Shown here piece by piece: positions 1 through 13,468 of a stretch of 64,000 nt of DNA. How positions within the stretch are numbered: position 1 is the stretch's first letter; each line of letters begins with the position of its first letter. Below the pieces are notes generated by a model. It ran no database searches. It had not been told where the DNA came from and saw only the letters and a program-made list of their open reading frames with translations. This stretch comes from Epiperipatus broadwayi (Eukaryota > Onychophora > Udeonychophora > Euonychophora > Peripatidae). A program made the translations under genes and the position numbers. Where the stretch lies: the NCBI GenBank assembly GCA_028023455.1, contig JAQFVV010012423.1, positions 9,704,658 through 9,768,657 on the forward strand. Reading direction: 5' to 3'.

Positions 1-1742
1 ATAGTATTTCTTATGAAAATTATATATATATATAATCATTTGTAAAAATAGTGTGTACAAATGTTATACATTTTTAATAAATCTCAACTATGAAAAAATA
101 TATAAATTAATTGCTTATATCTGACTTGTTAATTAATACATCTTCATTAATATATCAATTTTTATTTATAAATAAAAACATTTTAATTTATGTATACAAA
201 TATAGATGATGAGCATATATATAAATAACCAAATTTGCATATAATACTATAAAAGTAAATAATATAAGGATATTTATGGTATCATTGTTTAAATTCATTT
301 TATATTGGTATAATGTTTTAAATTTGAAAATAAAAAAGTTTTCTCTTTTCTCTTACTTGTGAGAAAAAAGTGACTTTCTAGTATAATTACTTTTAATTTA
401 TCAATTTTGAATTTTGTAGGTTGATATTAAAAAAATGGATCTTTCTTTATTTCTGTAAAATGTAAAATATAATGTTTAAGCATCAGTTGAATTCTACTAA
501 ATATATCAAATTTTTACTTTTGCAATTGATATTGTTAAAATATATCATTTAATTTAATATTGACATTATTAGATATTATTCCACTTGACTCATTTTTGGT
601 GTTTTATTTCCATGTAAAAAAACTAGGCTTTTTCTGACTTTAAATTGATAGTGAATTTAGTTTTGGATTATCTACCTTTAAGGTTTTGTGTTTTTTTATA
701 AATAATTTTAAATGGAGTGGGAAAAATAGTTTTCTAAAAATCTGCACCTTATGTAATCAATACTAGATAAATTGCAATTAAAATGAAAACTAATAATTGA
801 GTATCCATGTAAGTAAAAAAAAATTCCTAAAATTTTGATGTCTTCATAAATGCATTATGTAATAATATATTGGGTATGTCAATTTTAAATTAATTGTGAA
901 AAAACTTTTTATTATGTAGAAAAAGTTTTCCAGTACTGCATTTTTTTTGGCTTTTAAAAAATGATTATACAAGTTATTAACTCTCGATTGATTTTAATGA
1001 TTACTGGGTAAATGTAAGCTTGCACTGATCAAATTTTTATGGTACATTATTCTTAATGGATGATAAACCATAAAAAGATGTAAGAGGAATAATAATAAAC
1101 AAATGAATGTAATAAATTCAAAAAATATAATAAAAAAATCAAAACTAAATAATAGTGACACATTTATCTGAAAAAGATCACTTTGAAGTATTGGAAATAT
1201 GGCATTAAGATAATTTATAAATCTAGTTCTAATAACGACTAAACAGAAGAAGGTATCGTTTTCATCCATTATAAATACATTTCCAAAAAGTGCAAAAAAA
1301 AAATTAAAAACTTAGGTTAAAAACAAAAAAAAAGAAAGAAATGGAACACACACAAAAATAAAAAATAGAATGATGAAATTTCTATAATTAAATATTATTC
1401 TTGATGATTTACAATAAAATTAACCAACAACTTATTTTTAATAAGCTATATTTATAAAATAAAAAGAATATAAGAAATGTAAAAATCAAATAAAATTATT
1501 TTTAAATATGTTATACCAATCAGTCTGCACCTAATATCCTTCAATAGAGGGCACCACTAGACCTCTATGCTAGAATATTTATAATTTTGTTGATATGGAT
1601 ATTGATTACAAATGTCTACTACAATTATCCCACCATATACAGATCAATTGTTGCCATTATATCATAGAGAGCAAAAATTCTTGTTAAATAAACCATTGGC
1701 AGGGCAGACACACCAGACAAATTTAACAATTAACAATAATAT
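1..1742. other. AT-rich non-coding stretch
   Basis: No coding signal is seen in either strand. Short open frames here are low-complexity and lack domains. The only notable item is a short motif at 1547-1565 (minus-strand sense reads GGTCTAGTGG then TGCCCTC). It recurs near 13.3, 30.16 and 33.19 kb and may be a scrap of an old SINE. Confidence 0.7.
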
Positions 1743-1844
1743 TTATTAATAATAAATGTGGTTTTAATTTCTCCTTATTTGTAAGAATGAAAAATACTTA
1801 ATTGTAAATTATTAGAGAAAAAAAATATAGTTAGTAATAAATTT

Positions 1845-1885
1845 GGCTGAACGTTTTCGAGGAACCGTGCCTCATACTCATAGCC
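1845..1885 (-). ncRNA. hammerhead-like relic in PLE copy 1, left arm
   Basis: This is the reverse complement of the motif at 2931-2971: outer GGCT/AGCC pairing, inner stem GAGG/CCTC, then CGAAAACG. Hammerhead ribozymes are known in the terminal repeats of PLEs. The stem II plus GAAA geometry fits, but the CTGATGA box is not intact, so this is at best a degenerate form. Confidence 0.2.
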
Positions 1886-1938
1886 TTAGTGAAAATGTAC
1901 TTGATATATGTAAATGAGAATATTCAAATGAGTTACTG

Positions 1939-2325
1939 TTAAGTAGCCCATTTTTTCGAAATGTCGAAGCACGTGTCTCTTCTGTTGATTGCATGGATGT
2001 CTCTGTTAATGTAGAATGCCTCTTTTATCTTTCTCCTGTAGTCGTTTGGTTCTGAGCATAAAATAACGGGGTTAGCGGGTATGAAATTGTGCCCTGATTG
2101 TTTAGTATGTTCAAAAAATGCAGAAGATGTACTGCTGTTCGTTTGGGCTCTATTGAAGGTGTACCGATGTTGATCCAACCTGGTGTTAATTGTGGCTTTC
2201 GTTTCCCCATAATATGTGGCATGGCATCCGGCCTGGGGGCATGAAATGGAGTACACCACAGTGGGGTGAGCGATGGATCAATGTAATCTTTGGAGTTATT
2301 GATCAACCTGTTGGTGTTGGGTGGA
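1939..2325 (-). pseudogene. GIY-YIG endonuclease fragment of PLE copy 1, inverted arm
   Basis: This minus-strand copy of the PLE C-terminal domain lies in the left inverted arm. It reads VVYSISCPQAGC then YYGET (the GIY and YIG boxes), followed by a conserved Arg and a tail ending in DISKKWAT before the stop. Compared with the right arm it has lost one base near 2262 (CACAGTGGGG here against CACATGTGGGG there), so the frame changes just upstream of the GIY box. It has no ATG start and no RT domain. It is an inverted 3' fragment and not a separate gene. Confidence 0.7.
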
Positions 2326-2877
2326 TTCAAATACAAAACTATTAGGAGGAAAGTTATGAAATTTAACAGCACAATAGATGATAAATTGCCTCGCACCAAT
2401 CTACCCAGAATAACGGTCCCCTACATCCCTAAAATATCCAATAAACTAACGAAAACCTTAAGCAACAAATTCAGCATAATATTCAGAACTCCACCCAACA
2501 CCAACAGGTTGATCAATAACTCCAAAGATTACATTGATCCATCGCTCACCCCACATGTGGTGTACTCCATTTCATGCCCCCAGGCCGGATGCCACACCAC
2601 ATATTATGGGGAAACGAAAGCCACAATTAACACCAGGTTGGCTCAACATCGGTACACCTTCAATAGAGCCCAAACGAACAGCAGTACATCTTCTGCATTT
2701 TTTGAACATACTAAACAATCAGGGCACAATTTCATACCCACTAACCCCGTTATTTTATGCTCAGAACCAAATGACTACAGGAGAAAGATAAAAGAGGCAT
2801 TCTACATTAACAGAGACATCCATGCAATCAACAGAAGAGACACGTGCTTCGACATTTCGAAAAAATGGGCTACTTAA
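2326..2877 (+). pseudogene. PLE copy 1 C-terminal polypeptide with GIY-YIG endonuclease
   Basis: An open frame of about 184 codons reads from the single-copy centre into the right arm. After a basic linker (KYKTIRRKVMKF, then TVPYIPKISNKL) comes the GIY-YIG nuclease: VVYSISC with paired Cys, then TYYGET about 12 residues on, and the catalytic-type Arg in INTRL. A His-rich segment (FFEHTKQSGHNF) and the tail DISKKWAT follow. In intact PLEs this domain sits C-terminal to the reverse transcriptase and nicks the target DNA. The open frame can be extended leftwards to 2290, but those codons belong to the inverted arm and begin with TTG, so no true start exists. The RT is missing. Confidence 0.7.
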
Positions 2878-2930
2878 CAGTAACTCATTTGAATATTCTC
2901 ATTTACATATATCAAGTACATTTTCACTAA

Positions 2931-2971
2931 GGCTATGAGTATGAGGCACGGTTCCTCGAAAACGTTCAGCC
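2931..2971 (+). ncRNA. hammerhead-like relic in PLE copy 1, right arm
   Basis: GGCT and AGCC can pair around a hairpin with stem GAGG/CCTC, followed by GAAA and the self-complementary AACGTT. The order resembles a minimal type I hammerhead with a very short stem III. The first core box reads ATGAGTATGA and not CTGATGA, so cleavage is not expected from this copy. Confidence 0.22.
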
Positions 2972-3044
2972 AAATTTATTACTAACTATATTTTTTTTTT
3001 CTCTAATAATTTACAATTAAGTATTTTTCATTCTTATTAATAAT

Positions 3045-7009
<3,965 letters not shown>

Positions 7010-7140
7010 GATTTGTGGAAAGATATTGTGGTCTGGGCCAACTGATGAAAACTGATTCAGCATAAAATATGCATTTTGGGGATTATATATCTTTTTTATA
7101 TATCTTTGAACATATGTTTATGATTGCATCCTTCCACAAA
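7010..7140 (+). repeat. Diverged copy of the hammerhead-bearing repeat of 40.2-41.0 kb
   Basis: About 100 bp align by eye with the right arm of the foldback at 40.2-41.0 kb: TGTGGAAA, then TCTGGGCCAACTGATGA, then AGCAT, AAATATGCATTTTGG and GATTATATATCTTT. Substitutions are frequent, so this is an older copy. Short complementary ends (TTTGTGGAAAG near 7012, CTTCCACAAA near 7131) suggest it is also folded back. Confidence 0.5.
7036..7080 (+). ncRNA. Decayed hammerhead ribozyme motif
   Basis: The CTGATGA box is intact at 7042-7048 and is flanked by CCAA, which can pair with TTGG at 7076-7079 as stem I. A CTG/CAG stem II follows. The second core box is AAAA where a hammerhead needs GAAA, so the invariant G12 is lost and activity is not expected. 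Homology to the better preserved motif at 40.36-40.40 kb makes a common origin likely. Confidence 0.4.
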
Positions 7141-8332
7141 TTGTTAAAAGTGGACAGAAACCATTCCCTACCTTGTGTGAGAATGGTATAGTTAAAATTA
7201 TACTATAGATATATTATATGAAAACTATATTCTGGTTTCTTTTACTGACATTTATAATTGTTTTTTTTTTTTTTTTTTGTGACATTTGCCTAAAATCAAT
7301 GTTTATAAAGTTGTTACAAAAAACAAATATATTTTTAGAATGATACATTATGATATCTTCGGTGAATATTATGTTATTTTTTGTTATTAGCAACATATTA
7401 AAAAATTTTCTATTTAAAGTTTTCAATATTGAGTTTTGATTAATTGAATGTTAGATAAATTACAGTTTATTTTTCTTTTAAAAAAATAAATAAATACACA
7501 TAAAAATTATTTTTATCAGTAGCTATATCTGCTATAAATATTATATTTATAGTTATAATTGTTATTACTTATTCAACTTCTACTTTTATAAATATATTAT
7601 TCAATTTGCCTAAATCTTTAATAGTTAGGTATGCGATCTATAAAATACATTTCCCAAATTTTTTGCTAGCTTAGACAACGTTGGCCATAAAAATTTTTTT
7701 TTTTCAATAAATCATTTAAAAACTGTAATGTACTTGGTGTTGGAGGAAGTAAAATTCAATTAAAGCTCTTATTAAATATTATTTTTTAAAAAAATCCATA
7801 AAATTTATGCAACAATCAAAAACTTTTCTTGTGTTTTTACATTATAATCAAAGGAAAATATTTATTATTGTTTTTTTTTTTGAAAAAAGTGTAATTCAAC
7901 ATCTCAATAACAAATGATAAAATCTTTTTAAAAATAATAAAAATATAATAATATAGTACTTAATTACAAACATAAGATTAATTATAAAATTATACCATAA
8001 AAATTTATTATGCTTATAAGTATACACTTTGTTCGTCAATAAAATTCCTTGCATTAAGTTTTAATTTATAATAAACATTCCATTGTGAAAAATTATCACT
8101 GAAGATATTAACTTTAATTGAAACCTTATACCACTTTAAGATTAAAAAAAATAGAAGCCTTTAATAGTATTCTTAAATTTTCTAATACACACATTTCTTT
8201 AAAATCTATAAACTTTCCATAAAACTATTTTGAATACATTTTTAATTAAAATTCTTTGTTTTTTAAAATTTAACTGATAAAAATACAATGTGAATAAAAT
8301 ATTACAGAAATATTCATCATTAGTTTTATATT
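7141..8332. other. AT-rich non-coding stretch
   Basis: No genes and no structured repeats beyond A and T homopolymer runs are seen. Confidence 0.7.
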
Positions 8333-8540
8333 CAATCATCACTGATCCACAGCAGGACAAAAGCTTTTCCCAATTTAATCCAATTTCTTGATCCATAGCC
8401 TCTTGTATACCAAAAAACTTTCTTATTTTACCCATGCATCTTGTATGTGATCTCTTTCTAACTCTTTAACAATTTTTTCAGATCCAGTTTCAGATTTCAA
8501 CACACCATTTATTATTATCTCTTCTAACAATATTCCTAGC
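8333..8540 (-). mobile_element. Old, 5'-truncated RTE LINE 3' end
   Basis: Read on the minus strand this matches the last 200 or so bp of the two RTE elements at 25.6 and 46.3 kb. Corresponding blocks include CAGCAGGAC near the end (CTGCAGGATG in the others), TTTCTTATTTTACCCATGC (TTTCTTATTTCATCCAT), GTATGTGATCTCTTTCT, and TATTATCTCTTCTAACAATAT. Divergence is heavy and frameshifts abolish the C-terminal coding sequence. The short open frame (8199-8435, minus) running through it is a chance frame. Confidence 0.7.
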
Positions 8541-9254
8541 CTAGATATTTATCTACAAGTGTAGAAAAATACTGGAAATTAAATTCTATTTATTAAAATA
8601 ATTAACTGCTATTAGATAAAAGTTTTATGATTTGTTTTTTTCATATAAAGTTTTTGACTAGTAATGGCTGGCTAGCTATTTTATAAAACTTCAACATTTA
8701 TTGAGGAATTTTTCAGTTATTTATACTTTTTTTTTAGTTTAAATTTAAATAGAAATAAATTTTAGTTATGAGCATAATAATATAATGTATTAGGAATTTT
8801 CATAAGCTTGCTTATGTATGGATGTGAGCACATGATACATATTGAAACCATTATGGGTTTCATGACATACAACAACATAGTAGTGTGTGGGCATATATAG
8901 TAGAAATAAACAAAAATTTGTTTGTAAATATTTTCTACATTACAGTGGAATAACAGTAAAGATTAAATAATTTTAAATTTAATTTTTTTATTATAAATTA
9001 AATCTTATATTCATTGCTTCAGATAGATTCGTACGTGGTTTTAACTTGCTTTAATTCCCGCAGTTATTGTAGCATATTTAGGCTTATTTTAAAGCTTAAA
9101 AAGTACTATAAGATGCTGCCCTCTCTTGAATTATTTTACTATTAAAAAATTAATAATATAGGCATTCTAAGTTAGAACAAAGAGAAAAGCCACATCTTTG
9201 TAAATTCTAATTGGTTGCTTCGATTTCTGTCAAATGAAAACCGACTGTCAATAA

Positions 9255-9700
9255 TTTTCATTGCTGCACCTTCTGTTTTGACTTTGAAAACAAAAATTAA
9301 TGTCTTTCAATGTTTTTTTATTATTTTTCTTACATATTATAAATTATTTTTATAAAATATACTGAAAATATAGTTATTTTAGAAAAATAGTAAGATTCTA
9401 GTAAAAAATTGTATACATTTATATGAATGTAAATTGAAAAAGAAACCAGCACTAGCAACAATTTTTACACCTGTCAACAGTTTACATTGCCCCAAGCTCT
9501 TTATTTGATTTTTAAACCAAAATTAATAATGTAGAGTATTTTTCTGGCATTGGTTTATATATTGTAATGTATTTTGGTAAAATATGCTGAAAATATAGTT
9601 ATTTTAAAAAAATAGTAAGATTTTAGCAAAAAAATCTTTACTTTTTTACAATGTAAATTGAGAAAGAAAATCAATGACATATGCAACATTTTTTAATAGG
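9255..9700. repeat. Diverged tandem duplication, period about 224 bp
   Basis: The block AAAATATACTGAAAATATAG plus TTATTTTAGAAAAATAGTAAG starts near 9355, and its counterpart starts near 9579 (AAAATATGCTGAAAATATAG, then TTATTTTAAAAAAATAGTAAG). Both are followed by TGTAAATTGA(A/G)AAAGAAA. No coding potential is seen. Confidence 0.6.
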
Positions 9701-10045
9701 TTATGAGAACATTCTTTCGGGTTCTCTGATGTAAAATATTTTTATAATTATAAATAGAAAATTATTTTTGAAAAAATGTTCATTAACTTTCATAATCTGA
9801 CAAATTATTAATATACTTTTTGCAAATGAAACTAAAACAAATATAATATTAAAAATGAATATATTTTTATTGCTGATTCTGTAATTGACCAATCAAAAGT
9901 TTAGAGTTTTAAGTCACTCAGCCAACTAGATTTACAGTCATCAAAGAGTTAAGCATTTTTAAAAAAGATCTAATTAATATTTTATTAATTCTGATTTTGA
10001 AATTAAAAGCATGTTTTATGTTACAATAGATACCCTGGTAATTAT

Positions 10046-10168
10046 AAAATTCCACTATCTATTTTAGAAATCTTTTTAAAGTAAAGCTAGTATAACATAT
10101 TTTGACAAAATTCCATTATATATTTTAGAAATATTTTTTTAAGTAATGCTAGTATAACATATTTTAAT
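10046..10168. repeat. Tandem duplication, 61-62 bp unit, two copies
   Basis: Two copies share AAAATTCCA, TATTTTAGAAAT, TTTTTAA, then GCTAGTATAACATATTTT. A third partial unit (AAAATTCCAC) begins at 10169. Confidence 0.75.
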
Positions 10169-10239
10169 AAAATTCCACAAAGTGGTTTTTCAAAGGATTA
10201 AAGTAAATTAAAAAAAATCATTAACTTTTTTCAATCAAG

Positions 10240-10434
10240 ATAGGAAAAACATTTTTCAGAGTTCCAAATGTTGGAAAGATTATGAAAAACTATCATGAAG
10301 ACATAATTGAAGGCAAGACAGTGGATCCAGAAGCTGCTACTAATTCACAGTGTTGGTGTTTGGATTCACCTAGAAGCAAGATTCAGCTTTTCTGCATTCT
10401 CCACAGCCAAAATTGTACTAGATGGCCTGCCTAA
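10240..10434 (+). pseudogene. PLE-like linker (Cys-rich) fragment
   Basis: A frame without a start reads KTFFRVPNVGKIMKNYHEDI and later QCWC, then FC and NC, before a TAA stop. Many PLE proteins carry, between the reverse transcriptase and the GIY-YIG nuclease, a segment of the form PNxxxIIxxHNxxI followed by a CxC and further Cys. The resemblance in order and spacing is good but there is no nuclease downstream in frame. A few codons after the stop (VINATVT) resemble the next part of such proteins in another frame. It is an old degenerate PLE scrap. Recognition is by motif memory only. Confidence 0.35.
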
Positions 10435-11117
10435 GGTCTATCCAATCCTAAACTAAATGGAGGTGATTAATGCAACAGTTACCTGAATTATATCTTTCCT
10501 GAAAATGACAATACACCAGTCTGCTGTTTAGAAGGGACTATATTATTCAAAGAATCTATCAGCTTACTGAAGAATGTCATACATATGCTGTTTTATCTAT
10601 ATGCATAAAACCACAGCAAAATGTGCAGCATATATATATATATATATATATATAAAGTGCAGCTGGTGAATTGTGTTATATATATTGAGAATGATATTTT
10701 AAATAATTTATTTAGTGAAAATGACATTTAAAATCTAGAATTTAAAAGTAAAATGAGTATATAATTTTTGCTTGAGTTAAATGTTTAAAATAAAGAATTA
10801 ATTCATAGATGATTTTATGTTCTATAAAAGAAAAGTAAACTCCCAAAAACATTTCTAGATTGAAAAACAGAGGAACATGCTGGAATTTTTTTTAAAAAGA
10901 CATTTATAATTAAGCAACAGTAACTTATCAAAGATCAATGTTATTTTTTTAAAAAAAGGAAAAAGAAAACTTTTATGAATTTTATGTATATTTCAACATG
11001 GAATAAATGGAAAAATATAGTATTTTTAATAATTTTATTATTTTAATAAATTAAAAAATATATATAAACATCAGTGTGCACCTACATTTCAATGCACACA
11101 TATATATATATATATAT
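10435..11117. other. AT-rich non-coding stretch with short TA tracts
   Basis: No gene is seen. TA microsatellite tracts lie at about 10629-10654 and 11099-11117. Confidence 0.7.
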
Positions 11118-12853
11118 TGAACCGGATTGATTTCCGATTCAATGGTGTTATTACAAAAAAGAAATTTATTAAGCTTTTAATTTTCATTAAACGTTTAAGG
11201 TTTAAATTTTCATTATTATTTAAAAAAGTACGTGTATCAAAATACACACGTGTTTATATGTAAAACAGATCATTTTAATGTTTACCGATTTATTTTAAAA
11301 TAGTTTTCTTATACTGCTTGTTTTTACTTTAAATCAATTTGATTTAAAAACAAGCAATCTTGCTAATTACATTCCTGTAGCTTTTATATTAATTAGTTTA
11401 AAGTTCATTATAAAAAGCAAAGATTTGATTTGTGTTGTTTTTGTTTTAATAAACCCTGGGTAGAATTCTTAGATTAGATTGAGCTGGAGCTTAATATTTG
11501 CCCTGCCTTAGGTGTAGAAATTGAACAACAAGACTAGTTTTTGTGGGAATTCGAGAAAGGTATAAATAATACCAAAAATTTCATGAGTCAGTCTATTCTA
11601 TTCTAACCTAGAGAGATTAAGTCAGCACTTCACCAAGGTTATTTGTTCAGCTTTTTATTTCCAATATTCAGTCAGATTAACCTCTTCAATGTTTGTACCA
11701 TTAGCAGTTTGAACATTTAATCTTTAAAAGCAAAATTTGCAGTTACTAAAACAATTTTGCTTTATCCATGATGTCAAAATATACTGCTATACGTTTGATA
11801 ATCAACAATATGTTGTGCTAGTTTAACTCAAAAGATGGACCCATGCCTGCCAGATTTCCTTCAATCCTGCAATGAACACCTAAAATAAACAAGACCCCGC
11901 TGCCTCTACCTTGCCTTTGTCAATGGCCTAAAAATAAACTAATAATAGTGCACATTCTATGTGAACATTGTTTTACCAAAAGGTAACTATTTTCTTTTAT
12001 TCTTCCCAGGGTAAATTAATTCTCATTAAATCTCTGCTCAATCTAATCATAAATATGTATTCCTAAACAATATAGCCTCATATTTAATATTTGCTATGTT
12101 TTCTAGTATTTTGTAGTGTGTCTAGGAATCTTAGTTTTAAGATTCCAAGTTACTTTCAATTTTTGTTTATTGGAGAGTGATGAGTGAGTTTCTATTTTTA
12201 TGTAAAACCTTTTTATAAATGCTTTGGCAGTCATGCATTTTAAATGCTTACTTGTAATTATTTTATTATTCAATAATTAATTTTTTTAAACACTGGGTTT
12301 GCCTTTTCGCAAACCTCCAAAAATCTTTTGGCTGGTGACTTTATTGTCTAATTTTCCACAGGTAGGGATTTCATTTCTTATATCTCTGAAAGTGGAAACT
12401 AGAATTGTTTTTCTTTGTAATTTTATAAGTCATCAGCAGGAAGATAAAATTTATCCATTTTTAAATTACAGGTGAGCAATACTTTCGTTCTGCTAAAGTA
12501 TTTAAAACTTTTAATATTTTCGTACTCATGTGCACTCTCCGATAGATTTATTTTGTATTTAATACATGTGCTTTAAATTTATCAGAGTGTGTACTCAGAA
12601 TTTGTTTGTAAGTTTATTTTCTTTATTTGCTGGGGCAGACGTAACTGTTTTTCTAATTATTTGCTCGTCTCCTATTGAGAACTTTAATTCTTATTTTTAG
12701 AGTAGTTTTCACCAATTGTTTGGCTGGGATTCACCAGTTTTAATTGTTTTTCTTTCATTTTCAATCATATTTTTCGTTTTTCCTTGAGGTGGATCAATCA
12801 CCTTTATTTTAAATGTAATAATAGGTGCAGCTTATACTGACATATGACATTCA
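11118..12853 (+). mobile_element. Possible single LTR of a retrotransposon (speculative)
   Basis: The block starts TGAACCGG just after a TA tract and ends ACATTCA, giving TG...CA ends, and is followed by GGGGCCCGTT, which could be the start of a primer binding site. A TATA box (TATAAATA, 11561-11568) lies 443 bp from the start. Composition is richer and more mixed than the flanks. Its 1736 bp length is close to the 1.75-kb LTRs at 49.6 and 53.5 kb, but I see no sequence identity with them. No second copy lies in the window, so the LTR call is unproven. Confidence 0.25.
11561..11568 (+). promoter_or_regulatory. TATA-box-like sequence
   Basis: TATAAATA, followed about 28 bp later by GTCAGTCTATTC, which resembles an initiator. 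This is the expected layout of a retroelement promoter. It is meaningful only if the surrounding LTR call is right, because TATA-like strings are common at this base composition. Confidence 0.25.
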
Positions 12854-13322
12854 GGGGCCCGTTATATTTTTCGGACCGCAAAAAGCTTGTTGGCGCTGGT
12901 TTCTTTGATCTATTTCAAGGATGTATTGTTTAAGTATCTGAAAGTGAAAACCAATGTTTGGATGAATCCTCTTCTGAATAAAATTTACTTCCTCCCTTTA
13001 TAATTTGTTTATTAGAAGATCAGTCAGTCTGTCATAGCTTTGCCTTTGGTATTTCTGGTACACGTCTGAGTTAACCCTATTTATTGTGTCAATAAATTAT
13101 ACTTCATAATTTATTTTCTCTTAATAAAATTTTAGAATTTGTTTAAACTTAATTTGGCTGACATTTGTCTTTGTGCTTTTTGTCTCAATTGTCTAAACAA
13201 TTTAAGATTTCTTGTGTCTCCCTGAGTCTAGTCAGTGCAAACCATCATCATCATCTATTCTGATCACAGCAAATAAATTTTCCAGATACGGAGTGATCTG
13301 GTGGCACCCTCTGTATCAGAAT

Positions 13323-13444
13323 AGATTGAGTATCCAGTATAATATATATATATATACTTAATGTTTTCATGGTTATATGATGTAGATTGAGTATCCAGTA
13401 TAATATATATATATATACTTAATGTTTTCATGGTTATATGATGT
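13323..13444. repeat. Exact tandem duplication, 61 bp unit, two copies
   Basis: The unit begins AGATTGAGTATCCAGTATAA and ends GGTTATATGATGT, and includes a short TA tract. The two copies look identical, so the duplication is recent. It lies immediately outside PLE copy 2. Confidence 0.9.
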
Positions 13445-13468
13445 AGATAAATTATAACTTTTTGGGAT

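Larger units (their letters stand above)
1754..3033 (+). mobile_element. Penelope-like element copy 1, 5'-truncated, with inverted arms
   Basis: The right half is the 3' end of a PLE on the plus strand: thumb or linker, GIY-YIG endonuclease and 3' UTR. The left half (about 1782-2325) is a near-perfect reverse complement of 2490-3036, leaving a single-copy centre of about 165 bp. An inverted, partial second copy at the 5' end is typical of PLE insertions. The 11-mer TTATTAATAAT occurs at 1743-1753 and again at 3034-3044, directly abutting the element, and is a plausible target-site duplication, although the sequence is low-complexity. Arms of about 545 bp differ by few substitutions and one indel, so the insertion looks fairly young. 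The RT domain is missing, so the copy is dead. Confidence 0.75.

Noticed and set aside
2290-2325. First 12 codons of the 2290-2877 frame as part of the PLE protein
   Set aside because: They are antisense reading of the left inverted arm and start with TTG.
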